A DNA stretch of 64,000 nucleotides from Arthrobacter rhizophilus. GTDB lineage: Bacteria > Actinomycetota > Actinomycetes > Actinomycetales > Micrococcaceae. The DNA lies in NCBI RefSeq assembly GCF_026241105.1, contig NZ_JAPFFT010000014.1, forward strand, positions 51,010 through 115,009, written 5' to 3'. Positions 35,196 to 44,124 of this stretch are shown piece by piece; position 1 is the first letter of the stretch; every line of letters begins with the position of its first letter. The notes under the pieces are model-generated. The model was not told the origin of the DNA. It searched no databases and was given only the letters and a program-made list of their open reading frames with translations. The position numbers and the translations under genes were made by a program.

Positions 35196-36239
35196 ATGAG
35201 CAACAAGTCAGTGGGAATCAGGGACGTGGCGGCCGCAGCCGGCGTCTCCGTCACGACGGTCTCCCATGTCCTTAACAATGTTGTCTACGCCCGAGTAGGC
35301 GCAGAGACGAGGGAGCGAGTCCGTGAGGCCGCGCAGCGCCTGGGTTACGGCCCGAACCGCATGGCACAAGCCTTGCGCACGCAACGCTCGGGCATGCTCG
35401 GATTTATCAGTGAAGAAATCGCCACGACCCCGCACGCCGGCCGGATCATTTTGGGTGCAGAGGAAACAGCGCGCCGCCGCGGCTACAACCTGATGATCAT
35501 CAACACTTCGAGCACCGCCACGCATGAATCCCGGACGGCTGACGTCGCGGCTCTGCTGGAGCGCCAGGTGGACGGAGTCCTGTACGCCACGATGTACCAC
35601 CGCGAACTGGCCGTCCCGGACAACCTGACCGGCATCCCTGCAATCCTCGTGGACTCAGAAGACACCAACCACTCAATCTCCTCAGTGATCCCCGACGAGA
35701 CCGGAGGAGCAACCGCAGCCGTCAGGACCCTGATCGAAGCAGGACACCAGCGGATCGGCATGATCAACAACACCGACGACGTACCGGCCACCCACTCCCG
35801 CCTCTGGGCTTTCAAGAACACGCTCTCGGACGCAGGACTGACGTTCCATGCCGATCTCGTCGAGGCTGAACCTTCAGAAGTGCCCGGCGGCTATCAGGCC
35901 GCGTTGCGGCTCCTGGCACGGAAGGACCGGCCCACGGCCGTCTTCTGCTACAACGACCGCATGGCCATGGGCGCCTACCGGGCAGCCACGGAACTAGGTC
36001 TGAAAATTCCCCAGAACCTCTCAGTGGTCGGCTTCGACAACCAGGAACTCATCGCCGAAAACCTCCACCCCGCCCTCACCACGGTCTCACTCCCCCACTA
36101 CGAAATGGGCGCATGGGCAACCGAAAACCTCATCGACGCCATCGAGGGCAAGACGGACCTGAGCCTGTTCGCAGCCCACCCAACCGTCCTGCCATGCCCG
36201 CTTGTTGTCCGGAATTCAGTGGCACCCCCAGGATCCTAG
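35196..36239 (+). CDS. LacI-family regulator of the DFA-type operon
   Basis: HTH (GIRDVAAAAGVSVTTVSHVL) and hinge (GPNRMAQALRTQRSG) precede a sensor domain (MLGFISEEIATTPHAGRIIL, VDGVLYATMYHRELAVPDNL, EAGHQRIGMINN, AVFCYNDRMAMGAYRAATEL, VVGFDNQELIAENLHPALTT). 347 residues; ATG at 35196 in GACACATGAG with a weak upstream purine run. It lies inside the operon, after the GH91 gene, so it is probably autoregulated through the operator at 30052-30066. The resemblance to the regulators at 28072 and 50178 suggests paralogues tuned to different fructosides. Confidence 0.88.
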   Translation: MSNKSVGIRDVAAAAGVSVTTVSHVLNNVVYARVGAETRERVREAAQRLGYGPNRMAQALRTQRSGMLGFISEEIATTPHAGRIILGAEETARRRGYNLMIINTSSTATHESRTADVAALLERQVDGVLYATMYHRELAVPDNLTGIPAILVDSEDTNHSISSVIPDETGGATAAVRTLIEAGHQRIGMINNTDDVPATHSRLWAFKNTLSDAGLTFHADLVEAEPSEVPGGYQAALRLLARKDRPTAVFCYNDRMAMGAYRAATELGLKIPQNLSVVGFDNQELIAENLHPALTTVSLPHYEMGAWATENLIDAIEGKTDLSLFAAHPTVLPCPLVVRNSVAPPGS

Positions 36240-36355
36240 TAGGGACGAACCACAACACAAACACTGCGGACGGCCCTCCGGGACGCTCGCCACTGCCTCC
36301 GCGTCTACGACCCGGGCCTGCGAGACCCCCGCAGACCAGACACGAAAGAACAACC

Positions 36356-37720
36356 ATGACCGTGCAAGATCCCAGACCCGAATTCCACTTCACCGCCACC
36401 GAAGGCTGGATCAATGATCCGCTGGGCCTGACCTGGAAAGACGGAAAATACCACCTCTTCTACCAGTACGTCCCAGGCCGCAGCACCTGGGCATCCAACT
36501 GCCACTGGGGACACGCCACCTCCCCCGACATGGTCAGCTGGTCAGAACAAGAGATCGCGCTGGCCCCCGGCGACGGGGACGACGGAATCTGGTCAGGATC
36601 CATCGCCACCGATGCCACAGGCCAATCAACGTTGTTCTACACCTCCGTCCAGGAGCCGGAAATCGGCATCGGCAGCATCCGCACAGCAACCCCCGACGAT
36701 GACACCTGGAACCGCTGGACCAAGGGTCCCGAAATCGTCCGTGCCCCGGGATTGGGCGTCGTGGCCTACCGTGACCCGTTCGTCTTCCGGGACGGCGACA
36801 AATGGCGGATGTTGGTCGGTGCCGGGCTCAACGGCGGTATCGGAGCGGCGATCTCCTACAGCTCACCGGACCTGGCCGGGTGGGAACTGGACGGCATCGC
36901 CGCCCAACGCCCCGGATCAGACAGAGACCAAGCCTGGACCGGGACCATGTGGGAATGCCCCCAGCTCTTCGAAATTGACGGATCCCACGTCCTGGTCACA
37001 TCAATCTGGGAAGACGACGTCCTCCACTATGTTGCCTACGGCATCGGAAGCTACAAAGACGGCATGTTCACGGCACGCACCTGGAAACAGCTCAGCTACG
37101 GCGCCGGATACTACGCACCCTCGTTCTTCCGGGACAAGGACGGAAAACCTTCCCTTATCTTCTGGATCCGCGGCGTCATCAGCCCGGACAGGAAATGGGC
37201 CAGCGCGCTGAGCATCCCCCACACCCTCACCCTCGAAAATGACACTCTCATCGCGACCCCGCATGAGGACCTCGGAGCCTACGCGGTCCAGGCGCACCTT
37301 GCCGCTGATGATTCAGATTCCTTCAACGCGGTCCTGCCCGCAGGGGCAGATTTCCGCTGGATTCCGAGTGATGAGACCGCCATCGATCTGAAGGCCGGCG
37401 AAACAACACTCGCAACCTTGAAACAAGCCAACAACGAACTCATCATCAACATCCCGGACAACAATGACTTCACCGATGTGCGCCTTCCCGCCCCAGCCGG
37501 GACGCGTGTAAGGGCAATCATTGACAACGGCACACTTGAAATCTCCTCCCGGGCAGGAGTAGCCGCAGTGCCGCTACCGCTGCTCGAAGATCCTCTCTCG
37601 CTGTTCGCAACCGGGCTCCTGGAACCTCCCCAGCTCCAGGCTCTCAGGCGGACGCCCCCGACCATGCGCTCTTCCGGTCCCCCTCCCGCAACCACGCCGG
37701 AACATCTGCCCGCCCCCTGA
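36356..37720 (+). CDS. Cytoplasmic GH32 enzyme with NDPLG variant, probable inulobiose hydrolase
   Basis: 454 residues, no signal peptide. Catalytic residues are present: nucleophile Asp21 in GWINDPLG, stabiliser Asp140 in AYRDPFVF and acid/base Glu200 in MWECPQLF. The usual NDPNG has Leu in place of the second Asn, and the CHWGHATSPDMVSW and SIWEDD segments also depart from the levanase-type GH32s here. The C-terminus ends in a Pro-rich tail beyond the beta-sandwich. The ATG at 36356 is chosen because the longer frame overlaps the LacI gene. Between the GH91 gene and a fructokinase, it should split the GH91 product (inulobiose) to fructose; that is inferred. Confidence 0.87.
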   Translation: MTVQDPRPEFHFTATEGWINDPLGLTWKDGKYHLFYQYVPGRSTWASNCHWGHATSPDMVSWSEQEIALAPGDGDDGIWSGSIATDATGQSTLFYTSVQEPEIGIGSIRTATPDDDTWNRWTKGPEIVRAPGLGVVAYRDPFVFRDGDKWRMLVGAGLNGGIGAAISYSSPDLAGWELDGIAAQRPGSDRDQAWTGTMWECPQLFEIDGSHVLVTSIWEDDVLHYVAYGIGSYKDGMFTARTWKQLSYGAGYYAPSFFRDKDGKPSLIFWIRGVISPDRKWASALSIPHTLTLENDTLIATPHEDLGAYAVQAHLAADDSDSFNAVLPAGADFRWIPSDETAIDLKAGETTLATLKQANNELIINIPDNNDFTDVRLPAPAGTRVRAIIDNGTLEISSRAGVAAVPLPLLEDPLSLFATGLLEPPQLQALRRTPPTMRSSGPPPATTPEHLPAP

Positions 37721-37762
37721 CACCGCACCGTCTTTTCTAGGAACCAGAAAGAAACCACAACC

Positions 37763-38683
37763 ATGACCTCAGAGACGCACACCGAACAGGCGACCGTTCT
37801 TGTCATCGGCGAGGCCCTCATCGACGCAGTCAACACCAACGGCCACACGAAGGAACACCCGGGCGGCTCCCCGGCAAACGTCGCCCTGGGACTCATCCGG
37901 CTTGGTGTCCCAACCTCACTACTCACCAAAATCGGCAATGACGCCCGCGGCAAAGCCATCACCAATCATCTCAAAAGGGCCGGCGTTTCCGTTGACCCCG
38001 CCTCGACCGGCCCCGCCCCCACCTCCTTGGCCACAGCCACGATCGGCGCCGACGGATCAGCCCACTACGACTTCGATCTGCACTGGTCCTTCAGCACACC
38101 GTCATCGCCAACACGACACCACCTGATACACACAGGCTCCGCCGCCAGCTTCGATCTCCGAGGCTGGAAGGAGCTCTTTGACTACATCGAATCAAAATCC
38201 GACGAGAGCCTGATTACCTACGATCCGAACATCAGGCCAGCTCTCCTGGGGGACCGAGTCGACGCCGTAGACAGGTTTGAAACCTGGTGCAAAATTACGG
38301 ACGCAGTCAAACTCAGCGCCGAAGACACCGAGTGGCTGTACCCAGGCCACGGACCCGACGCCGTCGCTGACCGGATTCTCGGACTCGGAACCGCATTGGT
38401 CGCGATCACAGCCGGCGACGCCGGCTCTAGTCTTTACACCGGCTCCCGTTCCGTAACCATTCCACCGATCCCGACGACCGTGATTGACACCATTGGTGCC
38501 GGCGACTCCTACATGTCAGCCCTAATTCTGGGCCTCCTGAGCACGCCCATGTACTCGCTCGACCGCAAAGCCATGGAAAGGATCGGCCAGGCAGCAGCCC
38601 GCGCGGCCGCAATCACCGTCAGCCGTGCTGGAGCCAACCCTCCGACGCTGACCGAGATTCTCCAAAGCGACCAGCCAAACTGA
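37763..38683 (+). CDS. PfkB-family fructokinase (DFA operon)
   Basis: Ribokinase-family kinase, 306 residues, phosphorylating fructose to fructose 6-phosphate. Features: VIGEALIDAV, the substrate motif HPGGSPANVALGLIRLGV, TYDPNIRP, KLSAEDTEWLYPG and the catalytic signature DTIGAGDSYMSALI with base Asp248. The start at 37763 follows AAAGAAACC. Last functional gene of the operon, giving a complete path from imported difructoside to glycolysis. The paralogue at 41163-42119 serves the Frc operon. Confidence 0.92.
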   Translation: MTSETHTEQATVLVIGEALIDAVNTNGHTKEHPGGSPANVALGLIRLGVPTSLLTKIGNDARGKAITNHLKRAGVSVDPASTGPAPTSLATATIGADGSAHYDFDLHWSFSTPSSPTRHHLIHTGSAASFDLRGWKELFDYIESKSDESLITYDPNIRPALLGDRVDAVDRFETWCKITDAVKLSAEDTEWLYPGHGPDAVADRILGLGTALVAITAGDAGSSLYTGSRSVTIPPIPTTVIDTIGAGDSYMSALILGLLSTPMYSLDRKAMERIGQAAARAAAITVSRAGANPPTLTEILQSDQPN

Positions 38684-38718
38684 CACCGGACCCCCAACCG
38701 CACAACCGAGCGCGTTAG

Positions 38719-39045
38719 ATGGACAACGATGGAACGATGGACGGCGCTAAATTCATCGACTTTCTTGAAGCCCGTATCGTCGAGCAGGAAGCGATCATCC
38801 TCAGCAGAACCTTCACGACGAGAAAGAACTCCCAGCCCGGAGCCAACGATCGAATAGTTCCGCCGTCACTTATTGCGGCATTGCAGGCTGAGTGCGCACA
38901 GGCCCGGGGAATCGTCGAAGATTGGAAACAGGCTGCCAAAGCGGAAGGGATCACGGATCCCGGGGATGCTAGAGGAACCATCGCCGTCGCCCGCCGCTCC
39001 ATGCTGCGCATCGTCACAGCCAGCCACAGGGACAACGCCGATTAG
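38719..39045 (+). CDS. Small hypothetical protein, DUF6221-like
   Basis: A 108-residue protein with FIDFLEARIVEQEAII near the N-terminus and a middle helix (LIAALQAECAQARGIVEDWK) followed by RSMLRIVTASHRDNAD. This matches the layout of DUF6221 proteins of actinobacteria (short FL..R..E.E start, R..VLAE...K..IV helix, LALPYADHP-like end), many of which lie near mobile elements. Function unknown. The ribosome-binding site is poor and an in-frame ATG at 38737 is an alternative start. It sits at the edge of the mobile-element debris at 39-41 kb. Confidence 0.5.
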   Translation: MDNDGTMDGAKFIDFLEARIVEQEAIILSRTFTTRKNSQPGANDRIVPPSLIAALQAECAQARGIVEDWKQAAKAEGITDPGDARGTIAVARRSMLRIVTASHRDNAD

Positions 39046-39155
39046 CAAGATGACCACTGTCTGCTGAGAAGATTCGATAACAGGGACCGAACGCGCCACG
39101 ACGGCCCGACGCTCCTCCACCGCGACGCATTCAAATGTCATGAGAAGCCAGACCT

Positions 39156-39467
39156 GTGAAATGGAACGCCGATCGGCTCAATATTCGCAGCGATATTTGG
39201 CGTGTGACGGGTCGGCGAGCGGCTGCGCTTCGAGGGACAATCGCACGTTTCCGAGCTTATCCGGACAACGAACGTCTACATGTGCGGGACGCCGTTTCAA
39301 GGTGCTGGCTGCCGTTCCGACCGCCGGCTTGTGCGTACGCGTTAGGTTCCGTGCTGCTCGCGATTCAACCGGCGCTTGGTGACACAGCCACCGTCCTTGC
39401 CGGATTGGCAACCGCCACAACCAACCCCATGAACAGCCAGAAGAATCATCGCTGTGCCTCATTCTGA
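39156..39467 (+). CDS. Hypothetical protein, uncertain
   Basis: The GTG frame reads KWNADRLNIRSDIWRVTGRR and later AYALGSVLLAIQPALGDTAT followed by VLAGLATATTNP, the second part resembling a hydrophobic membrane helix. The two parts may belong to different decayed genes joined in frame. The ribosome-binding site is weak and no family was recognised. Neighbouring sequence is integrase debris. Confidence 0.25.
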   Translation: MKWNADRLNIRSDIWRVTGRRAAALRGTIARFRAYPDNERLHVRDAVSRCWLPFRPPACAYALGSVLLAIQPALGDTATVLAGLATATTNPMNSQKNHRCASF

Positions 39468-39489
39468 GGCACGATCATCACTGGACGGC

Positions 39490-40018
39490 GGCCGTCCCGC
39501 GCCCGTTCTTGGCCGCACCAGGTCCCAGGAACTCCACCAAATCGCGGACGTTCTCATCACCACGGTCCTACGGCCTGGCGAACTATTCGCACCGTCTTGG
39601 GCTGACATCGACCTCGACACAGACCCGCCGACTGTCCAACTCCACGCCACAGTCATCCGTACTTCCAGCGGTGGTGTAACCATTCAAGACCACCCAAAAT
39701 CCGAGCACGGATTCCCTACGTGGCGATACCGCCAAATCTCGTTGCGTCACTTCGAAGGCGCCAGGCCAGGCAAAACAACGCGTGGCCGTGAATCTCTTGG
39801 ACCTGGTCTTTCCGTCATCCACAGGGACGGTGTGCGATCCGAACAATGTCGGCAAAACGTGGCGCAAAGCGGCAGATGCCATCGGATACTCGTGGGTGAC
39901 GTTCAAAGCGTTCCGCAAGGCCAACGCAACGCTCATTGGGCGGACCATGGGCGCCGAAACGGCCGCATACCCAGGCCGGTCACTCCAAGGTGTCAGTGAC
40001 CCGAAGCACTACCTCTAG
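39490..40018 (+). pseudogene. Tyrosine-recombinase (phage-type integrase) remnant
   Basis: One frame (about 39520-39720) gives ITTVLRPGELFAPSWADIDL and IQDHPKSEHGFPTW, the first half of an integrase catalytic domain with the R of the R-H-R-Y set. A different frame (39782-40018) gives GKTWRKAADAIGYSW, FKAFRKANATLIG and the end SDPKHYL. A frameshift separates them, the N-terminal core-binding domain is missing, the HxxR histidine is replaced by Lys and the GHS histidine by Arg. Certainly inactive. It ends about 65 bases from a tRNA 3' half. Confidence 0.8.
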
Positions 40019-40082
40019 GAAGGCCGCGTCGAAATCTGATTAGGGTTAGTTAAAGGCGATCGCGGCACCAAAAGTCACAATC

Positions 40083-40125
40083 GGAGCCCCCTGTCGGATT
40101 CGAACCGACGACCCCCGCTTTAGGA
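40083..40125 (-). other. 3' half of tRNA-Arg(CCT), attachment-site remnant
   Basis: On the minus strand the segment reads TCCTAAAGCGG (anticodon loop and 3' stem of a CCT tRNA), then a perfect T-arm GTCGG-TTCGAAT-CCGAC and acceptor strand AGGGGGC. The 5' half (GCCCCCT acceptor, D-arm, 5' anticodon stem) is absent: sequence homology stops inside the anticodon loop, where integrases of this type usually cross over. Not a functional tRNA. Confidence 0.75.
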
Positions 40126-40662
40126 CCAAGGCCCTCTGTGCACCTTGAATATGGTCGCTCTCCCCCGGAATCTAGGGGTTTTTGCAGGCAAGGATGGCTG
40201 ATGAATTGTCATTGGTTGACGCTGATTAAGGTGAGTTAAAGGTGAGTCGGTTGCAATATCCAGGGCCTTCGCTCGGCCAAGTCGCCGCCTGTGGAGCTCG
40301 TCCCCGACTTGGACACTCCCATGCTCGCTCACAGGAGCACAGTAAAAGCCCAGCAGCTCCGCTGTCGCGTCGTGTTAGGCCCCTACCGCTGATCACGGGC
40401 AGCCGTAGTCATCGCTGTTCGTCATTCTGATCGTCGATTATCGCTGGGCGGGACCTCCGCGCAACCAGGGCGCTTTGCGCCGGTCCCAATCCAAAACTTC
40501 GTTCGGCGCTCCGCTTATTTCCTCGCGAACTTTTGGATCGTTCCCGGTTCCCCAAGTTGCACTCCGGCCCCTCATGCCCAGCGGGGGCGCCTCTATCAGA
40601 ACGACGCCGGAACCTAACGTCCACTCGCCCACTACCGACGCCGCCTCGGAAAGAGAAGGACC
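40126..40662. other. Gene-poor stretch beside the att-like site
   Basis: No supported gene. Frames at 40242-40430 plus and 40438-40989 minus are Arg/Ser-rich shadows without ribosome-binding sites. By the polarity of the tRNA fragment this should be former element DNA. Confidence 0.5.
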
Positions 40663-41002
40663 ATGGGAACGCTCATGATCAAAACCGCTGCCGATGTCCT
40701 CAGTTTCATCGGCCACACCCCGGGTTTCTCGCCGCGGGAAAGCCTCGTGTGCATCACCCTGGACACCAACCACATCGGCGTGACGGGATGATAACGCCGA
40801 GACAAACACGGCGAGTCCGAGCTGCCGCCTCACCCGACGGGATGCAATGGACCCACTCGGAGAAACCCTGGATATCAGCTTCCTCGCCGACGACCATGCC
40901 GGACTGCTTCGCTTCACAGGAGCCTTCGCCGGCATCGTCGCAAGCGATCTCGCCGAGCACCGCTGGAGCGCCGACTTCGAGCACGTCACCTTTACGAGCT
41001 GA
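40663..41002 (+). pseudogene. DUF4192-like remnant
   Basis: ATG at 40663 behind GAGAAGGACC begins IKTAADVLSFIGHTPGFSPR followed by ESLVCITLDTN, the start of DUF4192 proteins (I..PADVL.FI.HTLGF.PRES.V...L). A stop follows at 40789-40791 after 42 codons. Another frame (40850-41002) continues with ISFLADDHAGLLRFTGAFAG and SDLAEHRWSADFEHVTF, coding-like sequence ending in TGA. The gene is broken by frameshift or deletion. Function of the family is unknown. Confidence 0.5.
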
Positions 41003-41162
41003 ACCGTGGCCGATGCCGGGGACTCGTAGCCGTGGCTTCCGTCGGCAGTGCAGGAAGAGCATCAGCGTCGTTTGAAGATCTCGGCTCTTGGCCTGAATGA
41101 GCCCGCAAGCGAGTGGACGGCGACGTGGATTTGAGCGCCCGGCGGGGCCGTGGACGGCCAGA

Positions 41163-42119
41163 CTAGGCGACGGCGTGCCGGCGTCTTCGAAGGTCCTGCA
41201 GACGTGTCTGCAACTCTTCGGAGTTTGGCGGGTTGGCGCCGTGGCGGCTCACTGTGATTGCGGCGGCCATCGACGCGGTCTGCCCGATGCCTTCGAGCCC
41301 GGGCGGTGTGAACGCCTTGTCGCCCCGGGTCAGCAGTCCGAAGATGAGTGCGGCCATGTAGGAGTCGCCTGCCCCGATGGTGTCGGCAACTTCGGTTTTC
41401 ACGGACGGGATGCTGAACCGGGCGCCGGGCGTGGCGAGCAGGGCACCGTCGGCGCCCTTGGTGATGACGGCCAGGCGCGCCCCATGTTGCAGCAAGTGGG
41501 CGACCACGTCGTCCGGGGACCATCCGGGGTAGAGCCAGTGTGCATCTTCGTCGCTGAGTTTGACGACGTCCGTGAGCGGGAGCAGATCCTCGAAGATCGT
41601 CGTTGCCTCGGTGTGGCTGCCAAGGAGAGCCGGTCGGATATTGGGGTCGTAGGTGACCAGGCAGGACTGGTGGCACTGCTCGAGAAGAGTGCGGACGGTG
41701 CCGGCTCCCGGGGCCAGGAACGTGGCGATCGAGCCCGTGTGCAGAATTTTCGGGATCATGGCCGGCGCCACAGGTGCCAGCTGCCAGGCGATGTCGAACT
41801 CGTAGCTGGCTGAGCCGTCGGCAGCCAATGTCGCGGTGGCGGTTGCCGTCCGTTCAAGGGAAGTGGATCCGGGAAGAAGCTCGACGCCTGCGCTGTGGAG
41901 GTGGTTGGTGATGGCGGTGCCGTGTTCGTCCTCACCGATTGCCGTGAGCAGCCGGGTCCGGACGCCGAGCCGGCCAAGGCCATAGGCGACGTTGGCCGGG
42001 GACCCGCCTGGATAGCTGATGGATCCTTCGGGTCCGTTGACGATGTCGATCAGGGCTTCGCCGATGACGACAACGTCTATCAGCTCGTGGTTGGAGCCGT
42101 CCGGTTGGGGCTTGCGCAT
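41163..42119 (-). CDS. PfkB-family fructokinase (Frc operon)
   Basis: 318-residue ribokinase-family kinase producing fructose 6-phosphate from imported fructose. VVVIGEALIDIV, YPGGSPANVAYGLGRLGV, TYDPNIRPALLG, KLSDEDAHWLYPG and the signature DTIGAGDSYMAALI (base Asp252) are present. The ATG at 42119 follows GAAAGAACC. Last gene after frcB-frcC-frcA on the minus strand, 114 bases from frcA. Similar along its length to the kinase at 37763-38683, so the two modules carry paralogous kinases. Confidence 0.92.
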   Translation of the reverse strand: MRKPQPDGSNHELIDVVVIGEALIDIVNGPEGSISYPGGSPANVAYGLGRLGVRTRLLTAIGEDEHGTAITNHLHSAGVELLPGSTSLERTATATATLAADGSASYEFDIAWQLAPVAPAMIPKILHTGSIATFLAPGAGTVRTLLEQCHQSCLVTYDPNIRPALLGSHTEATTIFEDLLPLTDVVKLSDEDAHWLYPGWSPDDVVAHLLQHGARLAVITKGADGALLATPGARFSIPSVKTEVADTIGAGDSYMAALIFGLLTRGDKAFTPPGLEGIGQTASMAAAITVSRHGANPPNSEELQTRLQDLRRRRHAVA

Positions 42120-42233
42120 CGGGGTTCTTTCTTCGGGTTGACTGGTGAGAGCCCGGTATGGATCCGTCCGCGGACCTGTTAGCAGGTCCGCGGACGGAGA
42201 AGGGGCTCCGGTGGAGCGGGAGGTGCCGGCCCA

Positions 42234-43028
42234 TCAGGCCTTGGCGGCGCCTGTCATGATTGCGACGGCGTCGGTCATGCTGTGGGACTGCGGGGTGATG
42301 GTGGCCGCGCACTTGCCCAGGCGCTGGATGTGGATCCGGTCGGCCACATCGAACACGTGCGGCATGTTGTGGCTGATCAGGATGACCGGCAGGCCGCGGT
42401 CGCGCAGGTCGCGGACCAGCTGGAGGACCTGGTTCGATTCGCGCACGCCCAAGGCCGCCGTCGGCTCGTCAAGAACCACCACCTTTGACCCGAACGCCGC
42501 TGCGCGAGCAACGGCGACGGCCTGGCGCTGGCCGCCGGAAAGGTTCTCGACCGGAACTGTGACGTCCTGCAGGGTGGAGATGCCCAGACGGGTCAGCTCT
42601 TCCTTGGCCTTCCTGCGCATGCCTTTGGTGTCGAGCATCCGGAACACGCTTCCCAGTAGGCCTGGGAGGCGCTCTTCACGGCCGAGGAACAGGTTCGAGG
42701 CTACATCGAGGGCCGGTGAGACAGCCAGATTCTGGTAGACGGTTTCGATGCCGTGGACCCGGGCGTCCTGCGGGCGTTTGAAGTGCACCTGCTGTCCCGA
42801 TACGAAGAGTTCCCCGGTGTCGGGGATTTCGGCGCCGGTCAAGCATTTGATGAGCGTGGACTTGCCGGCGCCGTTGTCGCCGATGACGGCCAGGACTTCG
42901 CCCGGGTACAGGTCCAGACTCACGCCGTCCAGGCCGACGACCCGGCCGAAGGTCTTGACGAGGTTCCTGGCCTTAAGGATGGGCTCGCGGGTGGGGGTGT
43001 GGGAGGCTGCAAATTCTGTCATGGTCAT
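42234..43028 (-). CDS. frcA: Fructose-type ABC importer ATPase (single domain)
   Basis: Single nucleotide-binding domain of 264 residues, as in FrcA of the fructose importer, unlike the double-domain RbsA/GguA. Walker A GDNGAGKST, signature LSGGQRQAVAVARAAAF, Walker [13 protein letters not shown] and an H-loop in ILISHNMPHVF are all present. The ATG at 43028 (after AAAGG) overlaps the frcC stop; the longer frame is antiparallel to frcC and rejected. Assignment to fructose rests on this single-domain architecture and the adjacent fructokinase. Confidence 0.9.
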   Translation of the reverse strand: MTMTEFAASHTPTREPILKARNLVKTFGRVVGLDGVSLDLYPGEVLAVIGDNGAGKSTLIKCLTGAEIPDTGELFVSGQQVHFKRPQDARVHGIETVYQNLAVSPALDVASNLFLGREERLPGLLGSVFRMLDTKGMRRKAKEELTRLGISTLQDVTVPVENLSGGQRQAVAVARAAAFGSKVVVLDEPTAALGVRESNQVLQLVRDLRDRGLPVILISHNMPHVFDVADRIHIQRLGKCAATITPQSHSMTDAVAIMTGAAKA

Positions 43029-44071
43029 GACTTGACCTTTCGGATCCACTGGTCGATAGACACTGCAACAATGATCAGGACCCCCACGGCGAGGGTCTGG
43101 TACAGAACGTCCAGGCCGGCGAGCGAGAGGCCGTTGCGGAAGACGCCGACGATCAGCGCTCCGAGCAGTGACCCCCAAATGGAACCGCGGCCGCCGAAGA
43201 GACTTGTTCCGCCGATCACGACGGCGGTGATGGAGTCCAGGTTCAGATCGACGCCGGCGTTCGGGCTGGCGGCGTTGGTGCGGCCGATCTGGATCCAGGC
43301 GCCGACGGCAAGGACCGCGCCTGCGGCAAGGTAGACGCTCATGAGGACGCGGCTAACGGGAATACCGGCAAGACGCGCCGCTTCCTTGTCGTCGCCCACG
43401 GCGTAAACGTGCCGTCCCCACGCGGTCTTGCCCAGGATGAATGCGACAACGACGTAGAGCAGGAGCATCATGACGACGCCGGTGGAGATGCGGACGGGTC
43501 CGATCGGGAACGTGCTTCCGAGCCAGGTGAGGACGCCTGGCATCGCGGACCCGCGGACCGTGCTGCCGCCGGAGTAGAGCAGCGTCAGTGCGACGAAAAT
43601 GTTCAGCGTTCCGAGGGTGACGATGAACGGCGGGAGCCGGAATCGGGTCACCAGGAAGCCGTTGAGAGCCCCGGCAGCAAGACCGACGGCGAGACCTGCA
43701 ACGAGCGCCAGCGGCCCGGGGACGCCGTTGCTGACCGCGAGCTGGGCGATCACCATCGAGGACAGGATCATGACCGCCCCGACCGAGAGGTCGATGCCGG
43801 CGGTCAGGATGATCAGGGTCTGGGCGATCGCCAGTGTGCCCACCACTGCGACTTGCTGGGTGATGAGGGACAGATTCTCCACCCGCAGGAAGCGCTCATT
43901 GAGGATCCCGAAGACCACCACCGCGATCAGCAGGACAATGGCGGGGCTGAGGGCCGGGTAGCGGTGGAGAAGGTTGCGGATTCTGCTGAGAGGGGTCTGG
44001 CGGTCGAGGAATTCCTCGGCCAGGTCAGCGTGCCCGGCGCTCGGCGGGCCGGCGGTCTGTTGTTGGGTCAC
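43025..44071 (-). CDS. frcC: Fructose-type ABC importer permease
   Basis: BPD_transp_2 permease, 348 residues and about ten spans. Motifs: LIILTAGIDLSVGAVMILSS, RFRLPPFIVTLGTLNIFVAL, WGRHVYAVGDDKEAARLAGI and VIGGTSLFGGRGSIWGSLLG. The GTG at 44071 lies 7 bases after CAGGAG and just before a 50-residue soluble tail; extension to 44227 would read through the hairpin after frcB. The stop overlaps the frcA start, so the two are coupled. Confidence 0.9.
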   Translation of the reverse strand: MTQQQTAGPPSAGHADLAEEFLDRQTPLSRIRNLLHRYPALSPAIVLLIAVVVFGILNERFLRVENLSLITQQVAVVGTLAIAQTLIILTAGIDLSVGAVMILSSMVIAQLAVSNGVPGPLALVAGLAVGLAAGALNGFLVTRFRLPPFIVTLGTLNIFVALTLLYSGGSTVRGSAMPGVLTWLGSTFPIGPVRISTGVVMMLLLYVVVAFILGKTAWGRHVYAVGDDKEAARLAGIPVSRVLMSVYLAAGAVLAVGAWIQIGRTNAASPNAGVDLNLDSITAVVIGGTSLFGGRGSIWGSLLGALIVGVFRNGLSLAGLDVLYQTLAVGVLIIVAVSIDQWIRKVKS

Positions 44072-44124
44072 TTGAATTGCTCCTGAACTTCCATGTTCTG
44101 TAACTGTTGTCGTGCCGGGTGTGC

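Noticed and set aside
30123..38683. Sucrose or levan utilisation as the role of this operon
   Set aside because: The GH91 homologue has no part in sucrose or levan breakdown; it acts on inulin-derived cyclic difructosides.
1871..40125. The two tRNA-Arg-like fragments as attL/attR of one island
   Set aside because: They are in opposite orientation and differ in the T-arm and acceptor; integration would leave direct repeats.
40083..40160. Complete tRNA gene on the minus strand
   Set aside because: T-arm and 3' acceptor are perfect but there is no D-arm, 5' anticodon stem or 5' acceptor strand, so it is only a 3' half.
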